From NCBI GenBank assembly GCA_964412395.1, contig CAYPOY010000195.1:1-9705 (forward strand): a stretch of 9,705 nucleotides of DNA, in the 5' to 3' direction. A model generated the notes under the pieces. It did not search any database and had not been told where the DNA came from. It worked only from the letters and a program-made list of their open reading frames with translations. The stretch comes from CAYPOY01 sp964412395. Its GTDB lineage: Bacteria; Chloroflexota; Anaerolineae; B4-G1. The position numbers and the translations under genes were made by a program. The first letter of the stretch is position 1. Each line of letters starts with the position of its first letter. Of this stretch, positions 1 to 5,661 are shown in pieces.

Positions 1-320
1 CCCTGGGAGACCATGTCGTCCACCACCTGCTCCAGGGTGGTCTCCGGCCGGTCGGCGGGGTTGAGTTTGTTTAGGTAGACGAAGCGGCTGTTAGGGAGTT
101 TCTCGGTGACGTACTCGGCGGCGGTGTAGTGGGCCTCGCTCCAGCCGTGGTCGTTGTACGGGCCGACCAGGACGATGCCGAAGACGAACTCTTCGGGCGC
201 TTCAGTGGGGGCCTCGGCGGCCTCCTCGGTAGGCGGCGGTGTCGGGGTCGGTGCACAGGCAGCTAGCACCAGGGCCACGATGACCAGGACACCTATCAGG
301 CTCCATAGACGCTTAGACAT
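1..320 (-). CDS. BMP-family (PnrA-like) substrate-binding lipoprotein, N-terminal part
   Basis: This is the start of a periplasm-facing lipoprotein, probably the solute-binding component of an ABC importer of the basic membrane protein (BMP) family, whose characterised members bind purine nucleosides. About 106 residues are visible and the gene continues past the left edge. Residues 1-22 form a lipoprotein signal peptide: a basic start (MSKR), a hydrophobic core and lipobox L-A-A-C with Cys22. An acidic Pro/Thr linker follows to about residue 44. The mature domain then begins with FVFGIVLVGPYNDHGW, resembling the first strand and ligand-facing loop of BMP proteins. The ATG at 320 is preceded by a near-perfect ribosome binding site (AAAGGAGGTGA). 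A promoter embedded in an inverted repeat lies about 100 bases upstream. Permease and ATPase genes, if present, would lie to the left. The family is fairly certain; the ligand cannot be told from this fragment. Confidence 0.88.
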   Translation of the reverse strand, partial: MSKRLWSLIGVLVIVALVLAACAPTPTPPPTEEAAEAPTEAPEEFVFGIVLVGPYNDHGWSEAHYTAAEYVTEKLPNSRFVYLNKLNPADRPETTLEQVVDDMVSQ

Positions 321-381
321 TCTTCACCTCCTTTGGAAATATCATTAACAGAGAGTTGCTGCCAGTCAAGGACGAAAGCAT
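313..381 (-). other. Possible leader peptide overlapping the BMP gene start
   Basis: The leader between the putative transcription start (about 418) and the lipoprotein ATG (320) contains a second strong Shine-Dalgarno sequence, AAGGAGGTG at 405-397. The first ATG after it (396) is only 2 bases away, too close for normal initiation. The same frame has another ATG at 381 and would give a 22-residue peptide. Its TAA stop (315-313) lies just inside the lipoprotein gene, so its ribosomes would terminate over the real start. A third ATG (386) gives a six-residue peptide. Translation is not proven; the duplicated ribosome binding site is what is seen. Confidence 0.25.
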
Positions 382-407
382 TGCATCGATGGACATCACC
401 TCCTTCC

Positions 408-453
408 AGCACGGGTGCGCTCAGATGATAGCACAGTACCCGTGCTTTAGCAA
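408..453 (-). promoter_or_regulatory. Promoter of the BMP gene inside a 9-bp inverted repeat (candidate operator)
   Basis: On the minus strand TTGCTA (453-448) is followed after 17 bases by TATCAT (430-425), preceded by TGTGC, an extended -10. Transcription would start near 418. A perfect inverted repeat, AGCACGGGT (446-438) and ACCCGTGCT (416-408), brackets the -10. One arm lies in the spacer and the other at about +2 to +10, with arm centres 30 bp apart. This layout suits an operator for a repressor. RNA reading through from the nif3 gene, whose stop codon is 5 bases from the -35, could also fold it into a hairpin with a 21-base loop, but there is no T-tract for a classical terminator. Confidence 0.5.
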
Positions 454-457
454 CCCA

Positions 458-1213
458 TTACATCCCCGTGGGGACATGCAGGAACACTGTCTCCAACCCG
501 AACTCCTCCCCCAGGTGGCGGGCCAGCGCCTTCACGCCCAGCGTCTCGGTGGCGTAGTGGCCGCCGTAGATAACATTGAGGCCCCATTCGGCAGCATAGT
601 GGAAAAAGGCGTGACTGGTCTCGCCAGTGACAAAGGTGTCGAAGCCAGCGCCGGCGACCTGGTCCATCAGGAAGGCTGCCCCACCGGAGATGCACCCCAC
701 CCGCGACACCTCCTCCGGCCCGTGGGCCAGGATGCGCACAGTGGGCTCGCCGGTGGCCTGCGCCAGCCGCTCGACCAGCGCGCCCAGCGGGGGAGGCGGG
801 TCGAGCACTCCGCCGATGCCGATCTCGCTGCCGTGGTACTTGCCGAAGGCACGGGTATCTTTCAGTCCCAGCAGGCGGGCCAGTTCGGCGTTGTTGCCCA
901 CCTCGGGGTGAAAATCCAGTGGCAGGTGGACAGCGTAGAGGCCGCAGCCGCCCTCGATGAGCGTCTTCACTCGCCGGAAGAGAGGTCCGACCAGACGAAG
1001 GGGCTTGTCCCAGAATAGGCCGTGGTGGACGATAAGCAGTTGGGCTCTGGCAGCGACCGCCTGCTCGAAGGCAGTCTGGCAACCGTCCACGGCAAAGGCG
1101 GCTTTCGCCACCTCCTCCGATCCCTCCACCTGGAGGCCGTTCTGGGAGGTATCTTCGATCTCGTTGACGCGCAGGTATTCGTCAAGATAAGCGATTAGTT
1201 CATCACGTTTCAT
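458..1213 (-). CDS. Nif3/YbgI-family dinuclear metal-centre protein
   Basis: This is a 251-residue member of the Nif3-like (DUF34) family, usually annotated as GTP cyclohydrolase 1 type 2 homologue or dinuclear metal-centre hexameric protein. The metal ligands known from the E. coli YbgI structure are present in order: His63-His64 in IVHHGLFW, Asp100 in HLPLD, and His219 and Glu223 in GGHYATE. The N-terminal start (MKRDELIAYLDEYL) and the DTSQNGLQV segment are also typical. The length fits the short bacterial form without the central insertion. The protein should be cytosolic; its physiological substrate is not settled in the family. The ATG has a clear ribosome binding site (AAGGAG, 6-base spacing). 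It starts 32 bases after the stop of the histidine kinase gene, so the two are probably cotranscribed. I see no functional reason for that pairing in the sequence. Confidence 0.93.
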   Translation of the reverse strand: MKRDELIAYLDEYLRVNEIEDTSQNGLQVEGSEEVAKAAFAVDGCQTAFEQAVAARAQLLIVHHGLFWDKPLRLVGPLFRRVKTLIEGGCGLYAVHLPLDFHPEVGNNAELARLLGLKDTRAFGKYHGSEIGIGGVLDPPPPLGALVERLAQATGEPTVRILAHGPEEVSRVGCISGGAAFLMDQVAGAGFDTFVTGETSHAFFHYAAEWGLNVIYGGHYATETLGVKALARHLGEEFGLETVFLHVPTGM

Positions 1214-1245
1214 CTGCTTCTCCTTTGCTCTTTGCCTCTGGCGGT

Positions 1246-2577
1246 CTAACCACCAGCCACACCCGGTAAAGTGAAGGTAAAGACACTTCCCTGCCCCACT
1301 TCACTCTCCACCCCCACCTGCCCGCCAAGCTTCTCCACGATGCGCCGCACGGTAGACAGCCCCAACCCGTGTCCTTCGACACGAACCTGGTCGAGCCGTG
1401 TAAACGGAGTAAACAACCGGGCCTGGGCCTCCGGCGGGATGCCATGACCGTTGTCGCGTACCCAGAAGCACACCGTACCGTCCTCTTGCTCTGTCGCGCC
1501 CAACTCCACCCGAGGTGGCTGACCACCGTACTTGAGAGCGTTGCTGAGATAATTGACCCACACCTCTTCGACCCACGGGCCGTAGCCCAGCGTTACCGGC
1601 CAGGCGTCGGGCCCGGTGATCTCGGCCTGGTGGTCCTCAATCACATGGCCCAACCGCTGCAGGGCCTCGGCCACAATACTCGCCATATCCAGTGGCCGCA
1701 TCTCCACTTCCATCTGGCGTACTCCAGCCAGCAACAGTAACTCGTCAATGATACTGCTCATCTTGCGCCCGTTCTGCGCTATCTTGTGCAGATAGCGGCG
1801 CAGCTCCTCACCCGGCATTGTGGCGGATGCATTTCTTAACACCTCGGAAAAGCCGACGATACGGGCCAAGGGGTTCTTTAGGTCGTGGGCCACGGTGTGA
1901 GCAAAAGCGTCCAGGTCCTCGTTGCGCGTTTGTAGCTCGACGGTGCGTTGGCGCAGCGCATCAACCAGCCGGGCATTGTCAATGGCGATAGCAGCCGAGG
2001 CGGTCAGCGGCTCCAGCAACGTCAGGTCCGTTGAGCTGAAGCGGTCAACCTCCGTGTCCACCACCTGAAGTGCGCCGATCACGCCCTCCTTGACCCGCAG
2101 TGGAATGCTGAGGATGGAACGCGTCTCCAGTCCGATTTGCCGGTCCACCCCCTTGAAGTGGCGCTCGTCGGCCCACGTATCCGGTACGATCAGGCTCTCG
2201 CCACTGTGGGCCACCCAGCCAGCGATCCCCTCTCCCGGCACCAACCGCCAGCCGCGCACGACTTCGCTTCCGGGGCCGGTGGCCTGCCGGCAAACCAGTT
2301 CACCCGTCTCCGCCTCGCTCAGCCAGATCGAGCATCCCGCCACACCCAACAGATGGCGCACCTCTTCCAGGACAGTGACGAGCACCTGGTCCAGGTCGAG
2401 GGTGGCGCTGAACGCCTGACTCGCCCGGTCGAGCAGTTCCAACTCGCGGTTGCGCCGACGCAGCGCGTCCTCCACCCACTTGCGCTCGGTTTCCGCCGCT
2501 TCCAATTCAGCAATCCTTTGGCGCATTTCCACCAATTCATTGACAAGTTGTTCTTTGGTCTTGTCTTCGTCTTTCAC
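1246..2577 (-). CDS. Soluble GAF-domain sensor histidine kinase
   Basis: This is a 443-residue two-component sensor kinase that should autophosphorylate on His231 and pass the phosphate to an unseen response regulator. Numbering is from the chosen GTG start at 2577. Residues 1-45 are a charged coiled coil (EQLVNELVEMRQRIAELEAA). A GAF domain spans about 50-205 (GEGIAGWVAHSGESLIVPD is a typical core). The HisKA dimerisation helix carries FAHTVAHDLKNPLARI with His231. The ATPase domain shows the N box (NYLSNALKYGG, from 342), G1 box (DNGHGI, 375) and G2 box (GHGLGL, 402). There are no membrane segments, so it is probably cytosolic and senses a small ligand or redox/gas signal through GAF. The frame stays open up to 2733, but residues in that extension are Cys-rich and unlike any domain, and it runs through a hairpin, so I reject the longer start. 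It is followed by nif3 after 32 bases; no regulator gene is adjacent. Confidence 0.9.
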   Translation of the reverse strand: MKDEDKTKEQLVNELVEMRQRIAELEAAETERKWVEDALRRRNRELELLDRASQAFSATLDLDQVLVTVLEEVRHLLGVAGCSIWLSEAETGELVCRQATGPGSEVVRGWRLVPGEGIAGWVAHSGESLIVPDTWADERHFKGVDRQIGLETRSILSIPLRVKEGVIGALQVVDTEVDRFSSTDLTLLEPLTASAAIAIDNARLVDALRQRTVELQTRNEDLDAFAHTVAHDLKNPLARIVGFSEVLRNASATMPGEELRRYLHKIAQNGRKMSSIIDELLLLAGVRQMEVEMRPLDMASIVAEALQRLGHVIEDHQAEITGPDAWPVTLGYGPWVEEVWVNYLSNALKYGGQPPRVELGATEQEDGTVCFWVRDNGHGIPPEAQARLFTPFTRLDQVRVEGHGLGLSTVRRIVEKLGGQVGVESEVGQGSVFTFTLPGVAGG

Positions 2578-2636
2578 ACCGACCCCCCAGGAGTCTATTC
2601 CAGTAAGTGCCCGATCCCCTCTCACGCAGTCACAAT

Positions 2637-2668
2637 GACAGGAGAGCGGGCCAGGACCCGCTCCCGTC
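2637..2668 (-). promoter_or_regulatory. Strong hairpin in the leader of the histidine kinase gene
   Basis: An inverted repeat with a 7-bp perfect core (GAGCGGG at 2644-2650 and CCCGCTC at 2657-2663, 6-base loop) is extended by 2 and 3 further pairs across two single bulged A residues. It lies between the small membrane gene (stop at 2741) and the kinase start (2577). No T-run follows on the minus strand, so it is not a standard intrinsic terminator. I see no convincing promoter between it and the kinase. It may be an RNA-stability, processing or attenuation element. Confidence 0.4.
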
Positions 2669-2740
2669 ATGCATACCGCTCGCTGCCCACACTGCTGCGA
2701 ACATCGCAATGCTGGCTCCTCGGCCTGGCGCAACTACGCC

Positions 2741-2953
2741 TCACAACGCATCGCCCAACAGCACCCCCAGGAACCCCAGGATCAGGCCGATGTGCAAAAA
2801 GAGATGCGTGCGGGCCAGCCAGCCGACGACGGGCCAGCCAGGCAAGAACTGAAGTACAAAGTTGAGTGCCACCAGGCCGATGGCGACGATAATAGGAAGC
2901 CCAGGCATACGGGCTAGAAAGTCACTGATGCGCTTCAGTAATTCGCCGACCAT
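2741..2953 (-). CDS. Small two-helix membrane protein, function unknown
   Basis: This 70-residue protein has an amphipathic N-terminus (MVGELLKRISDFLARM) and two hydrophobic segments of membrane-spanning length, at about residues 17-37 (LPIIVAIGLVALNFVLQFL) and 48-68 (ARTHLFLHIGLILGFLGVLL). A short Pro/Gly/Trp turn links them. The frame extends ten residues further to an ATG at 2983. However, 2953 has a purine-rich ribosome binding site (GGGGGGAAG) at good spacing, and the predicted transcription start (about 2980) lies downstream of the longer start. It follows hflX by 58 bases but has its own promoter overlapping the hflX stop codon. I do not recognise a named family. The coding call rests on hydrophobic periodicity, the ribosome binding site and the promoter. 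Confidence 0.7.
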   Translation of the reverse strand: MVGELLKRISDFLARMPGLPIIVAIGLVALNFVLQFLPGWPVVGWLARTHLFLHIGLILGFLGVLLGDAL

Positions 2954-2986
2954 TGCACTTCCCCCCAATAGAAAACAGTACATAAC

Positions 2987-3015
2987 ATTCTAGCACGGAC
3001 CGCCCAGCCCGTCAA
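2987..3015 (-). promoter_or_regulatory. Sigma70-type promoter of the small membrane gene
   Basis: On the minus strand TTGACG (3015-3010, 5 of 6 consensus) is separated by exactly 17 bases from TAGAAT (2992-2987, 5 of 6), which is preceded by CGTGC. The -35 contains the TGA stop codon of hflX. Predicted transcription starts near 2980, leaving a leader of about 27 bases before the ATG at 2953. Confidence 0.6.
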
Positions 3016-4298
3016 TTGTTCTGCGCCACTTCTCGCAACTCCTGGAAGCGTCCTATCAACGCGCTCGGTATGCGCCCTGCAATGCGCGTCCCCGCCCCGG
3101 TGTGTTCCTCCCATTCGATCAACCCTCGCCGGTGGAACAGGTCCACCAACTCCCCCAACTCGTAAGGGATGAGCACATCAAGCCAGATCATCTGCGCCTC
3201 CAACACCGCCTCAACGCGGGCCAACAGCGACTCCAGCCCCTCCCCAGTCAGGGCCGCGATCGCGACGCTGTTGGGGAATCTGGTCATAAGGGGGGAGACA
3301 GCATCAAGGGTGGGCAGACGATCAATCTTGTTCAGCGCGCTGACGATGGGCTTGCCAACGGCACCGATCTCCTCCAGCGTCTCGCGCACGGCCTCAGCCT
3401 GGCGCATCGCCTGCGGGTGGGCGACGTCCAACACGTGGAGCAGGAGGTCTGCCTCGGCCACCTCCTCCAACGTGGCACGGAAGGCAGCCACCAACTGAGT
3501 AGGAAGTTTCTGGATGAAGCCAACGGTGTCGGTGAAAAGGGCCACGCCCCCACCGGGCAATGCAACGCGGCGCGTGGTCGGGTCGAGCGTGGCGAAGAGC
3601 TTATCTTCCACCAGCACGTCAGCGTTGGCCAAACCATTGAGGAGGGTGGACTTGCCAGCGTTGGTATAGCCGACGATGGCGACGACAGGGATACCCTCCC
3701 GGCGGCGGCGAGCCCGGTAGCGGCCCCGATGGGCGCGGACCTTCTCCAGTTCCTGCTTGAGTCGGGCGATACGCCTTCCGATCACCCGCCGGTCAGTCTC
3801 CAATTGCGTCTCGCCAGGACCGCGCACGCCAACGCCGCCAGTAGCCCCGCCGGCCCGTCCACCTGCCTGCCGCGCCAGGTGGGTCCAGGCCCGCGTGAGG
3901 CGCGGCAACCGGTACTCATACTGGGCCAACTCCACCTGCAACGCCCCCTCGCGGGTGTTGGCGTGCTGAGCGAAGATGTCGAGGATCAAAGCAGTACGGT
4001 CGAGCAATTTGATTTCCTCGCCCAGCACCATCTCCAGCTCCCGCTGGTGACGCGGCGAGAGTTCGTCGTCAAAGATCACAACGTCGGCAGCAGTCTCCGC
4101 CACCCTCTCACCCACCTCCCTGACCTTGCCCGGACCAATGAAGGTAGCTGGGTGGGGATGCTCGAGCCGCTGCACAGCCTGCCCCACTACCACGAGGCCG
4201 GCTGTGCGGGCCAGTTGGGCCAGTTCGGCCAGTGACTCCTCGACCGGCCAGTAGCCATCAGACGATAGGGCTGCCGGTCCCTTCAACTCGACCCCCAC
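3012..4298 (-). CDS. hflX: GTPase HflX
   Basis: HflX is a ribosome-associated GTPase that in other bacteria splits stalled or heat-damaged 70S ribosomes. The 428 residues counted from the GTG at 4298 show the N-terminal HflX domain (HPATFIGPGKVREV, VVIFDDELSPRHQRELE, LDRTALILDIFAQHANTREG) and the Gly-rich signature GGRAGGATGGVGVRGPGETQ at about 147-164. A basic coiled coil follows. The G domain has G1 GYTNAGKST (210-218), G3 DTVG (257-260) and G4 NKID (323-326), and a C-terminal domain ends the protein. All nucleotide-binding motifs look intact. The start is uncertain: in-frame codons upstream of 4298 encode QERAFLV, which belongs to the family N-terminus, and the only strong ribosome binding site points to an ATC at 4349 (separate entry). 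It is probably the first gene of its unit, with a -10 element at 4419-4424. Confidence 0.95.
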   Translation of the reverse strand: MGVELKGPAALSSDGYWPVEESLAELAQLARTAGLVVVGQAVQRLEHPHPATFIGPGKVREVGERVAETAADVVIFDDELSPRHQRELEMVLGEEIKLLDRTALILDIFAQHANTREGALQVELAQYEYRLPRLTRAWTHLARQAGGRAGGATGGVGVRGPGETQLETDRRVIGRRIARLKQELEKVRAHRGRYRARRRREGIPVVAIVGYTNAGKSTLLNGLANADVLVEDKLFATLDPTTRRVALPGGGVALFTDTVGFIQKLPTQLVAAFRATLEEVAEADLLLHVLDVAHPQAMRQAEAVRETLEEIGAVGKPIVSALNKIDRLPTLDAVSPLMTRFPNSVAIAALTGEGLESLLARVEAVLEAQMIWLDVLIPYELGELVDLFHRRGLIEWEEHTGAGTRIAGRIPSALIGRFQELREVAQNN

Positions 4299-4358
4299 CA
4301 GGAAAGCCCGCTCCTGTGGGGGACCGGTCGGTCCAGATGGTCTCGCGATGCTTCACCT
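4299..4358 (-). other. hflX: Probable N-terminal extension of hflX with ribosome binding site and ATC start
   Basis: Seventeen in-frame codons precede the GTG at 4298 without a stop and encode a Pro-rich lead followed by QERAFLV. Joined to the next residues this gives ERAFLVGVELKG, which resembles the first strand of HflX proteins. A TGA closes the frame directly above. No ATG, GTG or TTG lies in the extension. The ribosome binding site GGAGG (4359-4355) is exactly 6 bases before an ATC at 4349-4347, whereas the GTG has only a poorly spaced AGGAG 12 bases away. Either ATC is used as a rare start, a base has changed from ATG, or a shortened protein starts at GTG. Confidence 0.45.
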
Positions 4359-4418
4359 CCAGGAACCCAGATTTACATGTTTCAAAGCGTGGCACAGGAC
4401 AGCGCTCAAGCAGGAATT

Positions 4419-4430
4419 AGTATACCACAG
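4419..4430 (-). promoter_or_regulatory. Extended -10 element upstream of hflX
   Basis: On the minus strand CTGTGG is followed directly by TATACT (4424-4419). No good -35 hexamer is found 16-18 bases upstream, so the call relies on the extended -10. Transcription would begin near 4412, giving a leader of about 60 bases before the hflX ribosome binding site. Confidence 0.4.
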
Positions 4431-4467
4431 GAAGAGATAAAGTGCACGGTAGCAAGCGCGCGGTCAC

Positions 4468-4497
4468 GAAAAGACATACCTGCCTGGCGGCCCGGCA
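4468..4497 (-). terminator. Weak terminator-like hairpin after the repeat lipoprotein gene
   Basis: TGCC and GGCA arms plus two inner G-C pairs (4481-4497) can form a short hairpin 31 bases after the lipoprotein stop. On the minus strand it is followed, after a few bases, by a T-rich run (TGTCTTTTC). The stem is short and has a mismatch, so it is only a plausible transcription end for the trmFO unit. Confidence 0.3.
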
Positions 4498-4528
4498 CGA
4501 AATTAACCCCCATTCCTCCAGGACACTT

Positions 4529-5650
4529 CTACCGATAATACCCCAGTTCCCACTGGTCAAGTTGTGCGGTAGTGGCGCTCTCCAGACGCCAACCGTCAGG
4601 TGCTCGCACAACCGTCCACACGACGTCCCAAAGCGTGGCGATGATACGCCCGTCCACGTTGTCGTAGGCGCGCACCTGGGCAGCGACGGTGGCGGTATCC
4701 CCACTGCGGGCGAGTTCGTGCACCGCGCCCACCTCCACTGCCACGGTGGTGGCGAAGCCGACCGCCCACGCCTCATAGGATCGGGCGGCCTGGGCAGAAG
4801 CGCTCAGCAGGCCGTAGGCACCAGGCAGGTCACGGTCGTCTACCGCCAGGTAGAAGGAGATGACAGCACGCTCAGGGGTATCGGTGCGGTAGATGTGAGG
4901 GCGGTCCAGGTAGAACCAGGCATACCGCTCCCAGGTCCAGCCGTAGTTGGCCCCGTCCCAGGTGTACACCGCCTCCCACACCAGGTCATCCCCAGCGTCG
5001 TAGCCGACGACGACCTCATCGGCCAGGTCGCCGTCCGTGTCCTCCAACCGCACGCCAGCATCTCCCTCTAAGGCAGCCAACAGCGCGTAGGCCGTCCCAT
5101 CCCAGGCGAAAATGTGGAGCAGGTCAGTGCTGGCCTCCGCGTGGCCCCAGACGAGGATCTCGACCAGCCCGTCGGCGTTGGCGTCGCGCACCTCCAGTTC
5201 ACAGGTGGGGTACTCGCCCAGGCCATGTTTCTCTTTCTCCAGCGGTCGCAGGTCGTGCCAGGTCTCACCATCGAGGACAAAGGCCTCCAGTTGGGGCGGT
5301 TCCTCTGGCCGCAGGTACAGCCCCACCCACTCCAGCTCCCCGTCGTTGTCGGTGTCCTCCCAGCGCAGGCACAACGGCTCCACGCCTTCCGCTTTCAGCC
5401 GGGCCTGCCCCTTGGCGACGGTGGCAGCGATGGCGGCGGGATCGAGGGTGGGAGCAAGAGAGGGTGTGGGAGTGTGGGTGGGGGCGGGGGAAGGTGTGGG
5501 AGTGTGGGTGGGGATGAGTGTGGGAGTGTGGGTGGGGATGAGTGTGGGAGTATGGGTGGGGGAGAGTGTGGGAGTGGGGATGGGAAGGCAAGAGGCAAGA
5601 AGCAGGAGGCAGGGAAGCAGGGGAGCAAGGAAGCGAAGGGCACGGGGCAC
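4529..5650 (-). CDS. Lipoprotein with Thr/Pro linker, Asp-rich repeats and NTF2-like C-terminal domain
   Basis: This is a 373-residue predicted lipoprotein of unknown function. Residues 1-21 form a signal peptide with lipobox L-A-S-C (Cys21). Residues 22-70 are a Thr/Pro/His linker built of eight-residue repeats (such as THTPTLIP), which should hold the folded part away from the membrane. Residues 95-215 contain three segments of the type D-x-(D/N)-x-D-G followed by a hydrophobic strand (DTDNDGELEWVGLYL, DANADGLVEILVWG, DTDGDLADEVVVGY). These resemble the calcium-binding loops of FG-GAP/VCBS-like repeats. Residues from about 258 to the end (PERAVISFYLAVDDRDLPGAYGLL...) look like an NTF2-like domain; that is my reading of the pattern, not a database match. 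The GTG start has AAGGAG at 8-base spacing, and that site overlaps the stop codon of the preceding gene, so the two are cotranscribed and perhaps translationally coupled. Binding or adhesion outside the cell is a guess. Confidence 0.82.
   Translation of the reverse strand: MPRALRFLAPLLPCLLLLASCLPIPTPTLSPTHTPTLIPTHTPTLIPTHTPTPSPAPTHTPTPSLAPTLDPAAIAATVAKGQARLKAEGVEPLCLRWEDTDNDGELEWVGLYLRPEEPPQLEAFVLDGETWHDLRPLEKEKHGLGEYPTCELEVRDANADGLVEILVWGHAEASTDLLHIFAWDGTAYALLAALEGDAGVRLEDTDGDLADEVVVGYDAGDDLVWEAVYTWDGANYGWTWERYAWFYLDRPHIYRTDTPERAVISFYLAVDDRDLPGAYGLLSASAQAARSYEAWAVGFATTVAVEVGAVHELARSGDTATVAAQVRAYDNVDGRIIATLWDVVWTVVRAPDGWRLESATTAQLDQWELGYYR
5464..5579. repeat. 24-bp in-frame tandem repeats encoding the Thr/Pro linker
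   Basis: The core gtgtgggagt (plus strand) recurs at 5464, 5494, 5518, 5542 and 5566: one 30-bp step, then three 24-bp steps. All steps are multiples of three, so changes in copy number would lengthen or shorten the linker by 8 or 10 residues without breaking the frame. Neighbouring units are nearly identical, which points to recent slippage or unequal recombination. Confidence 0.85.
5587..5640. repeat. Degenerate 7/8-bp tandem repeat encoding the signal peptide
   Basis: Seven consecutive units on the plus strand follow (a/g)gc(a/g)(a/g)g: ggcaaga, ggcaaga, agcagga, ggcaggga, agcagggg, agcaagga, agcgaaggg. On the coding strand this is a run of CTCTTGC-like units. It covers codons 4-22 of the lipoprotein, that is, the hydrophobic core and the lipobox cysteine. 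Confidence 0.7.
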
Positions 5651-5661
5651 GTCAGGGCTCC

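Noticed and set aside
395..409. Plus-strand match to the 3' end of 16S rRNA (atcacctccttcc)
   Set aside because: It is simply the complement of a strong Shine-Dalgarno sequence on the minus strand; there is no rRNA sequence around it.
356..1018. 220-codon plus-strand open frame opposite nif3
   Set aside because: Nif3 is fully supported by its metal ligands on the other strand; this frame shows no domain features and no good start.
2578..2733. N-terminal extension of the histidine kinase to 2733
   Set aside because: The extra 52 residues are Cys-rich, match no domain and run through a hairpin; the coiled coil begins just after the GTG at 2577.
2954..2983. Upstream ATG (2983) for the small membrane protein
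   Set aside because: It would lie at or before the predicted transcription start and has no ribosome binding site, whereas 2953 has one at good spacing.
3102..4235. 377-codon open frame on the plus strand opposite hflX
   Set aside because: It is a phase shadow of a GC-rich gene: hflX has all family motifs, while this frame gives low-complexity His/Gln/Leu-rich sequence with no recognisable domain and no ribosome binding site.
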